NCBI RefSeq assembly: GCF_041902385.1
Contig: NZ_CP169244.1
Coordinates: 4,278,001 to 4,342,000, forward strand
Source of the DNA: Arcticibacter sp041902385
Lineage (GTDB): Bacteria; Bacteroidota; Bacteroidia; Sphingobacteriales; Sphingobacteriaceae
Reading direction: 5' to 3'
DNA length: 64,000 nt
Shown: in pieces, positions 33,834-43,319 of the stretch
How positions within the stretch are numbered: the first letter of the stretch is position 1
Layout of the letters: every line of letters begins with the position of its first letter
Notes under the pieces: generated by a model
Told to the model about the DNA's origin: nothing
Database searches by the model: none
The model's input: only the letters and a program-made list of their open reading frames with translations
Made by a program: the position numbers and the translations under genes

Positions 33834-35798
33834 ATGGCCAAAAAACAAGAAGCAGAAAAGGAGCTACATGCTAAATCAGCAGAACTCCATGGCGAAGAAA
33901 CCAAAACGGTTAAAGAAAAAGAAAGCATTGAGTCAGAAGCTGATTCACTGTCAATTGAAGACATTAAGTCTAAAACTCTGGTAACGCCTGCAGGCGATTT
34001 TGACTGGGATACAGACGAAAAAGGCTTTGGTAACTACTCTCAGGAAGAGCGTGCAAAGCTTGAACAACTGTATGCCGGAACTTTTAATTCGATCAGCAAG
34101 GGTGAGATCATCACCGGTACTGTTGTATCAATTAACAACAAAGACGTGGTATTGAACATCGGCTTTAAGTCTGATGGTATGGTATCTCTGTCAGAATTCC
34201 GTGATACGCCTGACCTGAAGGTTGGCGACCAGGTTGATGTTTTTGTTGAATCACAGGAAGATGCTAATGGTCAATTGGTTCTTTCACGTAAGCGTGCAAA
34301 AACTCAGAAGTCATGGGAGCTCATCAATGAAGCTTTGGAAAACGACACCATCATTACCGGTTTTGTAAAGAGCCGTACTAAGGGTGGTCTGATCGTTGAC
34401 ATCATGGGTGTTGAGGCCTTCCTGCCAGGATCACAGATCGACATTAAGCCGATCCGCGATTACGACATTTATGTTGGCAAGACAATGGAGTTCAAGGTTG
34501 TGAAGATCAATCACGAATTTAAGAACGTGGTAGTTTCTCACAAAGTTCTTATCGAGGACGATCTTGAAAACCAGAAGACAGAAATCGTTGCGAAACTTGA
34601 AAAAGGTCAGGTTCTTGAAGGAACTGTTAAGAATATCACCGACTTCGGTGTGTTCATCGACCTTGGTGGCGTTGACGGATTACTGCACATCACAGATATT
34701 TCATGGGGCCGTATCGAGCATCCGAAAGAAGTATTATCACTTGATCAGAAGATCAACGTGGTTGTGCTTGACTTCGATGATGAGAAGAAACGTATTGCCC
34801 TTGGTTTAAAACAACTTACTCCTCATCCTTGGGAATCACTTGATACTGCAATTGAAGTAGGTTCTAAGGTGAAAGGTAAGATCGTAACCGTTGCTGATTA
34901 CGGTGCATTCCTTGAAATCACTCCTGGTGTTGAAGGTTTGATCCACGTATCAGAAATGTCATGGTCACAAAATCTGCGTAACCCTCAGGAATTCCTGAAA
35001 GTGGGTGACGAGGTTGAAGCTCAGGTGTTAACTCTAGACCGCGATGAGCGCAAGATGAGCCTTGGTATTAAACAACTTACTCCTGATCCATGGCAGAACA
35101 TTGCTGCAAGATATCCAGTTGGAAGCAAGCACAAAGCTGTTGTGAAGAACATGACTAACTTCGGCGTATTTGTTGAAATCGAAGAAGGTATTGACGGATT
35201 GATCCACATCTCTGACCTTTCATGGTCTAAGAAGATCAACCATCCTAACGAATTCACTAAAGTTGGTGAAGTACTGGATGTAGTTGTTCTGGAACTTGAC
35301 GAAGAAAACCGCAAGCTTAGCTTAGGTCACAAGCAACTTGAAGAAAACCCATGGGATACTTTCGAAACGATCTTCACCCTGGATTCAATCCACGAAGGTA
35401 CTGTATTGAAAGTAAGCGACAAGGGAGCTATCGTTGCTCTTCCTTACGGTGTTGAAGGATTCTCTCCTGCTAAACACTCCATCAAGGAAGACGGCAAGCC
35501 GCTTAAAGTTGACGAAGTTGCAGATTTCAAGATCATTGAATTCAGCAAGGAAGCTAAGCGTATTGTAGTTTCTCACTCACGTATCTGGGAAGAAGCAAGA
35601 GCTGAAGCTCGTTCTGCTGAAGTTAGCCAGAAGAAGAACGACCAGAAGGCTACTTCTAACGCAGTGAAAAAAGTAAAAGAATCAGTTGAAAGATCTACCC
35701 TGGGCGACCTTGGTGTTCTTGCTCAGCTGAAAGAACAAATGGAAGGTGCCGAAAACAAGGCACGTAGCGCTAAAGGCTCCGCTGAGGATGCTGAATAA
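33834..35798 (+). CDS. rpsA: 30S ribosomal protein S1
   Basis: A 654-residue protein with an acidic Lys/Glu-rich N-terminal extension of about 85 residues and then six S1 RNA-binding domains, each recognisable by its lead strand: GEIITGTVVSINNKDVVL, DTIITGFVKSRTKGGLIV, GQVLEGTVKNITDFGVFI, GSKVKGKIVTVADYGAFL, GSKHKAVVKNMTNFGVFV and DSIHEGTVLKVSDKGAIV. It binds mRNA on the 30S subunit to start translation. The number of domains and the C-terminal charged tail suit Bacteroidota S1. A strong terminator follows the stop by 15 bases. Codon use is biased, as for a highly expressed gene. Confidence 0.97.
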   Translation: MAKKQEAEKELHAKSAELHGEETKTVKEKESIESEADSLSIEDIKSKTLVTPAGDFDWDTDEKGFGNYSQEERAKLEQLYAGTFNSISKGEIITGTVVSINNKDVVLNIGFKSDGMVSLSEFRDTPDLKVGDQVDVFVESQEDANGQLVLSRKRAKTQKSWELINEALENDTIITGFVKSRTKGGLIVDIMGVEAFLPGSQIDIKPIRDYDIYVGKTMEFKVVKINHEFKNVVVSHKVLIEDDLENQKTEIVAKLEKGQVLEGTVKNITDFGVFIDLGGVDGLLHITDISWGRIEHPKEVLSLDQKINVVVLDFDDEKKRIALGLKQLTPHPWESLDTAIEVGSKVKGKIVTVADYGAFLEITPGVEGLIHVSEMSWSQNLRNPQEFLKVGDEVEAQVLTLDRDERKMSLGIKQLTPDPWQNIAARYPVGSKHKAVVKNMTNFGVFVEIEEGIDGLIHISDLSWSKKINHPNEFTKVGEVLDVVVLELDEENRKLSLGHKQLEENPWDTFETIFTLDSIHEGTVLKVSDKGAIVALPYGVEGFSPAKHSIKEDGKPLKVDEVADFKIIEFSKEAKRIVVSHSRIWEEARAEARSAEVSQKKNDQKATSNAVKKVKESVERSTLGDLGVLAQLKEQMEGAENKARSAKGSAEDAE

Positions 35799-35813
35799 GC
35801 CTTTGTTCTGATC

Positions 35814-35857
35814 ACAAAAAAAGCCCTGCCGCTAAAACGGCAGGGCTTTTTTTGTGA
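35814..35857 (+). terminator. Strong rho-independent terminator of rpsA
   Basis: Stem AAAAAAAGCCCTGCCG / CGGCAGGGCTTTTTTT, loop CTAAAA, with T run. Confidence 0.95.
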
Positions 35858-36225
35858 AAGTCTATTTGTTTTTTAAATGGCCAAGAAGAACACTCAATCA
35901 ACTTTCATCCCCGCTTGAGAGCGTAGCTCATGAGTGTTTTTTGTGAAAGTATCTGTTTATTGAGACGATTAATAATTTGTTAAAGCCTCAATGAGGTCGC
36001 TTCGCTATCTTTATTGAGATCATTAATTGCTTTTCAACAGGGCTCAATGAAATCGCTTCGCTAAGTTTAAGTGCCCACAAAGAACGTTCATCTAAGTTTT
36101 ATCCCGTTTGAGTGTGCTCATGAATATTTTCCTTGAAAGTCTGTTTGTTTTTAAAGGTCAAGGAGAGCATTCAAGCAAATTCATCTCCTGTTTGACTACG
36201 CACGGCCCTTGAACGTTTTTGTTAG
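35855..36225. repeat. Interleaved degenerate repeats between rpsA and pyrR
   Basis: One unit type begins GAAAGTCTATTTG/GAAAGTCTGTTTG (35855 and 36134; a related piece near 36074) and contains a gapped inverted repeat around CACTCAA...GAGTG. A second type (TTATTGAGACGATTAAT / TTATTGAGATCATTAAT, each ending TCGCTTCGCTA) is at about 35958 and 36011. No gene is seen from 35858 to 36478. Confidence 0.55.
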
Positions 36226-36478
36226 CATATATCTGTTCCTGGGGGGCAGGAAGGCTGCTCAAATCCTCCACTAACTTTGATCACTGTTAGCAAGCGCGAC
36301 TCCCTTGCCTTCTACTTTGTAATCAGACACTAACTTTTAAGTAACGATGGAGAATATCCGGACCTGGCAATATCGGTTTGTGATCGTCAGCAATGAGAGG
36401 TACTTTTGAAAGCAAGTGACGCAAACCTCCGCTACAGCGGGAACCGTCGTTTCGGACGCCGTTCATGAAGGTTTTTCT

Positions 36479-36507
36479 TTTGCTTATTATTATTTTTTTT
36501 ATTTTTG
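36479..36507 (+). promoter_or_regulatory. Bacteroidota promoter (TTTG-N17-TATTTTTG) for pyrR-pyrB
   Basis: Both elements match consensus. The pyrR ATG lies only 15 bases beyond the -7 box, leaving no room for a PyrR-type attenuator leader. Confidence 0.7.
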
Positions 36508-36522
36508 CCCAAATCCAAGCTG

Positions 36523-37065
36523 ATGCAAAACTTAACCCTGCTAGACGGACAAAAGTTTCAGATTACCATCAAAAGACTTTGTCATCAGTTAATAGAAAAC
36601 CACAACGATTTTACTGACTCTGTTATTCTGGGAATTCAGCCCAGAGGTATTTATCTGGCCAACAGGATCGCTTCCGAGCTTCAAACAATCCTGCCTCAGG
36701 CAAACATATTAAACGGGAATCTCGATATCACCTTCTTCCGAGACGACTTCCGGAGGCGGGAAGGCCCGCTGGTCCCTAACTCGACCAAAATTGACTTTAT
36801 CATCGAGGGCAAGAAGGTGATCCTGGTGGATGACGTTTTATGGACAGGCAGAACCATCCGTTCAGCAATGGATGCAATGCTCGCCTTTGGCCGTCCTGAG
36901 AAAGTGGAATTACTGGTACTGGTTGACCGCCGCTATTCGCGCCACCTTCCGATAGAACCCGACTACATCGGTATACAGGTAGATTCGATCAATTCGCAAA
37001 AAGTAGTCGTAAGCTGGAAGGAAACCGATCAGGAAGATAAGGTGATCCTTTTATCTGATAAATAG
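36523..37065 (+). CDS. pyrR: Bifunctional pyrimidine regulator / uracil phosphoribosyltransferase PyrR
   Basis: 180 residues from ATG 36523 (MQNLTLLDGQKFQITIKRLC). It is a PRTase-fold protein: NHNDFTDSVILGIQPRGIYLA, DITFFRDDFRRREG and the PRPP loop KKVILVDDVLWTGRTIRSAMDAM are PyrR hallmarks. In other bacteria PyrR binds pyr mRNA with UMP and attenuates transcription, or makes UMP from uracil. Here it heads a pyrR-pyrB pair (66-base gap). A TTG six codons upstream is rejected because it lies in the promoter. Given the short leader, its regulatory target, if any, is not this transcript's 5' end. Confidence 0.95.
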   Translation: MQNLTLLDGQKFQITIKRLCHQLIENHNDFTDSVILGIQPRGIYLANRIASELQTILPQANILNGNLDITFFRDDFRRREGPLVPNSTKIDFIIEGKKVILVDDVLWTGRTIRSAMDAMLAFGRPEKVELLVLVDRRYSRHLPIEPDYIGIQVDSINSQKVVVSWKETDQEDKVILLSDK

Positions 37066-37131
37066 AACAATCATTATTCATACAAACAGAGGGAGATACA
37101 GAAGGGCAGACATACATAACAACATACAAAA

Positions 37132-38067
37132 ATGGCAGAACCGGGTCAGAAACTAAGTACCAGACATCTTCTAGGCATCAAAGATTTAAACGAGAACGAC
37201 ATTCAATTGATTTTTGAGACCGCCGACACCTTTAAAGATGTACTTAACCGGCCAATCAAGAAGGTGCCGTCCCTTCGTGATGTGACCATTGCAAACATCT
37301 TTTTTGAGAATTCAACCAGAACGCGGCTATCTTTTGAACTGGCCCAAAAACGACTTTCAGCTGATACCATCAATTTTGCAGCATCTTCTTCTTCTGTGAG
37401 CAAAGGTGAGACACTTATCGACACGGTGAACAATATCCTGGCGATGAAGGTCGACATGATTGTGATGCGTCACCCCTACCCTGGTGCAGGCGTGTTCCTG
37501 AGCAAGAAAGTAAAAGCACAAATTGTAAATGCGGGAGACGGGGCACACGAGCACCCTACGCAGGCTCTTCTTGACGCATTTTCTATAAGGGAAAAGTACG
37601 GCGACGTGGCGGGTAAAAAGGTAGCCATCATAGGCGATATCCTTCACTCCCGCGTAGCCCTGTCCAATATCCTTTGCCTTCACAAACTGGGAGCTGAAGT
37701 AATGGTCTGCGGCCCCACCACGCTGATCCCTAAATACATTCATACGCTCGGTGTTAAGGTGGAATACGACCTCATGAAAGCGCTGCGCTGGTGTGACGTA
37801 GCAAACATGCTGCGCATCCAGCTCGAAAGGCAGGATATCAAATATTTCCCTTCCCTTCGGGAATATTCCATGCTCTATGGCCTTAATAAGGAGATCCTCA
37901 ATTCCCTCGACAAAGAAATTACCATCATGCACCCAGGCCCCATCAACCGGGGTGTAGAAATTACCAGCGACGTAGCAGATAGCAAGCAGTCGGTGATCCT
38001 CGATCAGGTAGAAAATGGGGTAGCGATCAGAATGGCCGCCCTATACCTCCTCGCCGGTCAACTGTAG
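37132..38067 (+). CDS. pyrB: Aspartate carbamoyltransferase catalytic subunit
   Basis: A 311-residue enzyme forming N-carbamoyl-aspartate, the committed step of pyrimidine synthesis. The carbamoyl-phosphate site FFENSTRTRLSFELAQKRL and the signature HPTQALLDAFSIREKYG are intact, as is HPGPINRGVEI near the C-terminus. No pyrI regulatory subunit follows. It is second in the pyrR-pyrB operon. Downstream lie two heptanucleotide arrays and a terminator at 38436. Confidence 0.97.
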   Translation: MAEPGQKLSTRHLLGIKDLNENDIQLIFETADTFKDVLNRPIKKVPSLRDVTIANIFFENSTRTRLSFELAQKRLSADTINFAASSSSVSKGETLIDTVNNILAMKVDMIVMRHPYPGAGVFLSKKVKAQIVNAGDGAHEHPTQALLDAFSIREKYGDVAGKKVAIIGDILHSRVALSNILCLHKLGAEVMVCGPTTLIPKYIHTLGVKVEYDLMKALRWCDVANMLRIQLERQDIKYFPSLREYSMLYGLNKEILNSLDKEITIMHPGPINRGVEITSDVADSKQSVILDQVENGVAIRMAALYLLAGQL

Positions 38068-38076
38068 GAGACCTGA

Positions 38077-38252
38077 GAAAGCGGAAAGCAAAGGCAGAAA
38101 GCTGAAAGCTAAAAGCTAAAAGCAGAAGGCAGAAAGCGCAAAGCAGAAGGCTGAAGGCAGAAAGCGCAAAGCTTAAGGCAAAAAGCAGAAGGCTCAAACG
38201 CAGAAGGGCAAAGATAAAAGCTAAAGGCGCAAAGCGGAAAGCAACAAAGCGG
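38077..38252. repeat. Heptanucleotide tandem array (AARGCNN family)
   Basis: About 20 seven-base units such as AAAGCTG, AAAGCAG and AAGGCAG, with a strict 7-base step for most of its length, starting 10 bases after the pyrB stop. Confidence 0.85.
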
Positions 38253-38330
38253 ACACAAGGATGACCGTAAAAGCAGAAGACACAGCACTTATTCCTGAAG
38301 GATAATGACGATAAATGACTGCAGCCCGGC

Positions 38331-38434
38331 GATTACTAATTGCTGATAGCTGACAGCCGACAGCTGATTACTAATCTGATTTCTGACAGCCGACAGCTAT
38401 TCCCCCAACAGCCAATAGCTAATCGCCAACAGCG
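38331..38434. repeat. Heptanucleotide tandem array (CYRAYAG family)
   Basis: Units such as CTGATAG, CTGACAG, CCGACAG and CCAATAG with a 7-base step and a few breaks. Different in sequence from the adjacent AARGCNN array. Confidence 0.8.
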
Positions 38435-38435
38435 T

Positions 38436-38480
38436 AAAAGAGAAAGAGTTACAGCAAATGCTGTAACTCTTTCTCTTTTA
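38436..38480 (+). terminator. Rho-independent terminator after the pyr genes
   Basis: Near-perfect stem AAAGAGAAAGAGTTACAGCA / TGCTGTAACTCTTTCTCTTT with a 3-4 base loop and trailing T's. It is far from pyrB (370 bases), beyond the heptad arrays. Confidence 0.85.
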
Positions 38481-38581
38481 CAATCATAAACGTTAATTTT
38501 GGCAGATTTTCCACATCTGTTAAGATCTTATGTCTACATTACCAACTATATCTGTTAACTTCGCAATTTTCACACTTAGAC

Positions 38582-41500
38582 ATGTTTAGAAAATATATTC
38601 TGCTTACTCCGATATTCTGTTTTCTATTGTTCTCGGCGAAAGGTCAGCAAACCGAATGGTTCACGATCAATCAGGCCTACAAGAGCGGCATCGAGTTACT
38701 TGAGAAGTCCAAATATGCTGCTGCGAGCGAACAGTTCAGCAGGGTTGAACAAGTGCGACTGGCTCCTTCCTCGCAGCTGCTCGCTAAAAACAAGCAAATC
38801 TCGCTGTTGAAGGAAAACGCCCAGTACTATCAGGCTGTATGTGCACTGGAGCTGGGTAATACAAATGCCGAAGGCATGTTCCTGAAGTTTATTCGCGAGC
38901 ATCCGGCAAGCGCAAACACGAAAGCTGCATACTTCCAGATGGGAAAGTCGTTCTTTGCCCAGAAGAATTATGCCAAAGCGATCGAATGGTTCACTAAAAC
39001 CAGCGCTGCTAACCTGGCGGGAAAAGACAATGAGGAGTATCGCTTCAAGCTGGCGTACTCTTATTTCTCGGTTCAGCGTTACAATGACGCCGAGCCCCTT
39101 TTCGCAAAGCTGAAAGAGGAAGAAGGTAAGTACCAGGAGTCTTCTATCTATTACTACGCCTACCTGAGCTACCTGAACGCAGATTATAAGACTGCTCTTA
39201 GGGAATTTGAGCGATTAAAGAACTCAACGGCCTATCAGTCGAGCTACCCGTATTACATTTCTGCTTTGTACTTCCTCGACAAACGGTATGACGATGTAAT
39301 TGCCTATACGATCCCGGCGATCAATGTCATTGCAGATCAGTACAAACCTGAGATGTACCGAATAGTAGCAGCGACCTACTTCGCACGCGACGACTACAAA
39401 ACATCGCTCTCCTATTACCAGAAGTTCCAGGCGCTGGATCAGGGAAAAACCCAGAACAATCAGGACGACTATCAGCTGGGCTTCATCTACATGAAGATGA
39501 ATAACCCGCAGAAGGCAATTTTAGAACTGAACAAGCTGGGCAATCCGGATGTACATTACCAGAGCGGGATGCTCGTGCTGGGAGAGGCACTCTTGAAGAC
39601 GAACGACAAACAGGGTGCCCGTAATGCTTTCTTCAGAGCTTCTCGACTCGATTTTGATCCAAAACTAAAAGAAGAGGGCTTACTCAACTACGCCAAATTA
39701 TCCTACGACCTTGAGTTTTATACCGTGGCTCTTGATGCGGTACAGGATTTCATTAAGACCTATCCAAAGTCGGCAAGGATAAACGAAGCGAAGACCTTGC
39801 TTGGGGCTGTCTTGCTTTCTACAAAAAACTATAAGGAGGCGGTCAATATCCTTGAGACGATCCAGAACAAGAACGAAGAGACTAAGGGCGTGTACCAGAA
39901 GGTGACGTACTTCAGAGGCCTGGAGTTCTATAATGAACGAGCCTTTGAGAACAGTATCTCTTTGTTTATGCGCTCTCAAAAAAGCGCTGTGGACGACGAC
40001 CTGGAAGCTTTAGCAACCTATTGGCTGGCGGAAGCAATGTTTGAGGTGAGGAAATACGGTGAGTCGGTAGCGCAGTTTGAGAAGTTCCTGGCCATGCCGG
40101 CAGCAAGAAAGACCGATGTATATAATTATGCCAATTATGCCCTCGGTTATTCTGCTTTTCAAAATGAGAGTTACAGTAAAGCGGCTAACTATTTTGAACG
40201 TTTCCTGCGCGGGGACGATAAGGACCGTAATACGGTAACTGACGCAACCCTGCGTTTGGGCGATTCTTACTTTGTTCTAAAGAATTACTCTGCAGCGCTG
40301 CAACAGTACAACAAGATCATTGCATGGGGCGGTCAGGGTGAAGATTACGCCTTGTTCCAGCGGGGGATGATCGAGGGACTGAACGGTCAGAACGATGCCA
40401 AGATCGCTACCCATGAGGAATTGCTCCGCAAGTTCCCTAACTCGAACTACTCTGACGACGCCGGCTTCGAAATTGCATATACCTATTTCGTTAAGGGCGA
40501 CAACGACAAGGCCAAGAACGACCTGAGTTCTTTGATCGAAAAGTACCCGAGAAGCAGCTACGTACCAAGAGCATTGGTAACGATCGGACTGGTACAATAC
40601 AACCAGGATCAGGACGATGCAGCACTTGCAACCTTTCAGCGTGTAGTAAAGGACTACTCCACTACAGACGAAGCTAAACTAGCCCTGGAGTCAATTAAGA
40701 ATATCTACCTCGACCGTGCTGATGCTAACGGATTCCTCGCTTATTCGAACACCACAAGCATCGGAAATCTGAGCACAGCTGAGCAGGACAATATTACATT
40801 TCAGGCTGCCAATAATCTCTTCCTAAGAGGCGACTATCAGGCTGCCTTCGATGCAGTGAATGCATACTTCGACAAGTTCCCGAAGGCCATTCATGAAAAA
40901 CAGGCTAAGTTCATAAGAGCGGAAAGCCTGGTAAAGCTGAACCGTCCTGACGAAGCGATCCCTGATTACACATTTATCCTGAACGACTGGACGAGCGAGT
41001 ATACAGAACGGGCACTTATCAGCATTTCGAAGCTTTACCTCAACCAGAAAAAGTACAACGAAGCAATCGTATACCTGAAGAAGCTAGAAACGACTGCCGA
41101 GTACAAGGCCAACTACGGATTTGCTATCAATAATCTGATCGAGGCTTATAACAATATGAACATGCCTGAGGACGTGCTCAAGTACTCGAAGATCATCAGG
41201 GACTTCGACCGCTCTTCAGCTGAGGATAAATATCGTGCAGGTCTTTTTGCCGGCAAAGCTTATCTCCTGAAAGGAGATACAACCTCTGCTACCAAAGAGC
41301 TGACTGTAGTGGCGAGCAAAACCGCTACTGTTACAGGTGCAGAAGCTAAATATCTGGTGGGCTTCCTCCAATATCAGAAGGGCGATCACAAGGCCGCGGA
41401 GAAAACGCTATTTGAGCTAGCCAAGATGGAGTCGCACGACTACTGGGTAGCAAAAGGCTTCATACTCCTTGCAGATAATTACGCTGCACAGAAAGATCTG

Positions 41501-41611
41501 GTTCAGGCCAGGAGCACGCTCCAGAGTGTGATTGAGAATTACGAAGGGAAGGATGAAATCATCCCAACAGCCAAGGCCAAGCTTGATCAACTTAACAAGA
41601 AGAAGAAATAG
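38582..41611 (+). CDS. Large tetratricopeptide-repeat protein
   Basis: A 1009-residue exported protein with a signal peptide (LLTPIFCFLLFSAKGQ) and helical TPR-type repeats along nearly its full length, for example AAYFQMGKSFFAQKNYAKAIEWF, ATYWLAEAMFEVRKYGESVAQFEKFL and DATLRLGDSYFVLKNYSAALQQYNKII. It lies in the periplasm or at the outer membrane and is probably a scaffold. It is first in a seven-gene run with an outer-membrane barrel (3-base gap), an HU/SPOR protein, ExbB, ExbD and TonB, which implies work in TonB-energised envelope functions. The precise role is unknown. Confidence 0.88.
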   Translation: MFRKYILLTPIFCFLLFSAKGQQTEWFTINQAYKSGIELLEKSKYAAASEQFSRVEQVRLAPSSQLLAKNKQISLLKENAQYYQAVCALELGNTNAEGMFLKFIREHPASANTKAAYFQMGKSFFAQKNYAKAIEWFTKTSAANLAGKDNEEYRFKLAYSYFSVQRYNDAEPLFAKLKEEEGKYQESSIYYYAYLSYLNADYKTALREFERLKNSTAYQSSYPYYISALYFLDKRYDDVIAYTIPAINVIADQYKPEMYRIVAATYFARDDYKTSLSYYQKFQALDQGKTQNNQDDYQLGFIYMKMNNPQKAILELNKLGNPDVHYQSGMLVLGEALLKTNDKQGARNAFFRASRLDFDPKLKEEGLLNYAKLSYDLEFYTVALDAVQDFIKTYPKSARINEAKTLLGAVLLSTKNYKEAVNILETIQNKNEETKGVYQKVTYFRGLEFYNERAFENSISLFMRSQKSAVDDDLEALATYWLAEAMFEVRKYGESVAQFEKFLAMPAARKTDVYNYANYALGYSAFQNESYSKAANYFERFLRGDDKDRNTVTDATLRLGDSYFVLKNYSAALQQYNKIIAWGGQGEDYALFQRGMIEGLNGQNDAKIATHEELLRKFPNSNYSDDAGFEIAYTYFVKGDNDKAKNDLSSLIEKYPRSSYVPRALVTIGLVQYNQDQDDAALATFQRVVKDYSTTDEAKLALESIKNIYLDRADANGFLAYSNTTSIGNLSTAEQDNITFQAANNLFLRGDYQAAFDAVNAYFDKFPKAIHEKQAKFIRAESLVKLNRPDEAIPDYTFILNDWTSEYTERALISISKLYLNQKKYNEAIVYLKKLETTAEYKANYGFAINNLIEAYNNMNMPEDVLKYSKIIRDFDRSSAEDKYRAGLFAGKAYLLKGDTTSATKELTVVASKTATVTGAEAKYLVGFLQYQKGDHKAAEKTLFELAKMESHDYWVAKGFILLADNYAAQKDLVQARSTLQSVIENYEGKDEIIPTAKAKLDQLNKKKK

Positions 41612-41614
41612 ACA

Positions 41615-43276
41615 ATGAGACTCGATAATATTTCATATAAACTTACTTTTTCAGCTTTACTACTGTCTGCCGCATCCTTTGCCCAGACCAAGCCGGAGGA
41701 AAAGAAGACAGATAAACCGGCTGCTGCACTTACTGAAGAAATTGTGGTAGAGCGTCCTTACAAGCCTGTTCTTGCAGATGCAGCGAAGATCAGAAGAAGT
41801 CCGGATCTTAATAGTGCCCGAGCACTGAAGAGCCGCTTAAACTACTCGATATTGAACAGGAAGCTTGAGCTGAACAGCGAGATCCGTCAGCTTCAGGCGC
41901 AACCTCTTTCGCAGGCAGCGGACGTACCTCCGACCAACAGCTATGCCAAGCTCGGGCTGGGAAACTATAGCACGGGGCTTGCAGAGCTCTACGTAAATAC
42001 AGGAGCAGATGAGGCCATGCAAGCTGGTTTTTTTGTTAAACATTTGAACCAGGAAGGCAAGCTGCCCAAACAGCAGTTCTCCAAACAAGAGATCGGCATC
42101 TTTGGAAAAAGCGTCCTGGATAAGATCACGCTGAATGGAGAGGCGGGATTCGATCGATTCGCGAGTTACTACTACGGTACCATGCGCGATTCAGTGTCTC
42201 CTATCAATAGCGCACTTGAGAAGCAACGGTATGGCACACTGACCCTCAGGGGTGAACTTCTGAAGAACTACACCGACTCGGCTACTTCGGACTATGCGCT
42301 GAAAGCTGACGCATATCTGATGTCTGATAAGTTCAATGCAAAGGAAAACTCCCTTGCCCTGAGCGGATTCTTTAATATGGTGTGGAAACAATTTAATGTG
42401 GGTGTGAACACCTCACTTGATGTGACAAGCACGAAGGATTCACTGAGCATTGGAAACCACATATTCAAAGCGAACCCCTACCTGAAACTGCAGGGGGAAA
42501 CCTATAAACTGGCGATCGGAGTAAATCTGGTGCAGGAGTTCGGTACTAACTCCCGTTTTAACTTCTTCCCTGCTATTACTGCAGAAATGCCGATCGTTCC
42601 TGAATATGTCACGCTGTTTGGAGGGTTCACAGGAGATGTGAACAAGTCCACCCTGCGCAACTTCTCCATCGAAAACCCATACCTCAGCCAGAATATAGGG
42701 ATTGCGAACGCGGTCGAAAAAACGAATATCTACGGTGGTATCAAGGGAAATGCAGGTGCTGGCTTTGGCTACAAGGCGATGGTCTTCTATAAGAAGATTA
42801 ACGATATGCCCTTGTTCAGGAATAACAGATTGCATCAGGAACGATTTGACGTGGTGTACGATGATGCAAAAGTCACCGGACTTGAAGGAGAAATCAACGT
42901 AAGACTTTCCGAAACGGTGAGCTGGCTGGGCCGTCTGAATATCAACACGTACAGCATGGACGTTCAGGAAAAGGCATGGTTTCAGCCGGAGTTCCGTCTC
43001 GTTTCTAATGCCCGGGTGAAGATCAAAAAACAGCTTACCCTGGATGGTGAAATTGTAGTGAATGACCAGACTTACGGTCTTGCTTACAATCCGGATGTAC
43101 AGATGGTAAAGGTGAAAAGCTACGTAGACTTCAGCGCAGGGGCTGAGTACTTATATAAAGAAAAGTTTGGCTTCTTCCTGCGTGCCAACAACATTTTTGG
43201 TACCAAGTACGAAAGATATTTATACTATCCAAAAGTGGGACTGAACATTATAGGTGGTGTAAATTACTCCTTCTGA
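41615..43276 (+). CDS. Outer-membrane beta-barrel protein (TonB-receptor-like, no plug)
   Basis: A 553-residue protein with signal peptide (LTFSALLLSAASFAQ), a short linker TEEIVVERPYKPVLADAAKIRR that could act as a TonB-interacting segment, and then alternating beta strands to a C-terminal aromatic residue (VNYSF). The end (AGAEYLYKEKFGFFLRANNIFGTKYERY) resembles TonB-dependent receptor barrels, but a plug domain is not evident. It begins 3 bases after the TPR gene. Transported substrate unknown. Confidence 0.78.
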   Translation: MRLDNISYKLTFSALLLSAASFAQTKPEEKKTDKPAAALTEEIVVERPYKPVLADAAKIRRSPDLNSARALKSRLNYSILNRKLELNSEIRQLQAQPLSQAADVPPTNSYAKLGLGNYSTGLAELYVNTGADEAMQAGFFVKHLNQEGKLPKQQFSKQEIGIFGKSVLDKITLNGEAGFDRFASYYYGTMRDSVSPINSALEKQRYGTLTLRGELLKNYTDSATSDYALKADAYLMSDKFNAKENSLALSGFFNMVWKQFNVGVNTSLDVTSTKDSLSIGNHIFKANPYLKLQGETYKLAIGVNLVQEFGTNSRFNFFPAITAEMPIVPEYVTLFGGFTGDVNKSTLRNFSIENPYLSQNIGIANAVEKTNIYGGIKGNAGAGFGYKAMVFYKKINDMPLFRNNRLHQERFDVVYDDAKVTGLEGEINVRLSETVSWLGRLNINTYSMDVQEKAWFQPEFRLVSNARVKIKKQLTLDGEIVVNDQTYGLAYNPDVQMVKVKSYVDFSAGAEYLYKEKFGFFLRANNIFGTKYERYLYYPKVGLNIIGGVNYSF

Positions 43277-43319
43277 TAATCTTTTGGCCGCGTAAATATT
43301 TTAGCTTAATTTTACCGGG

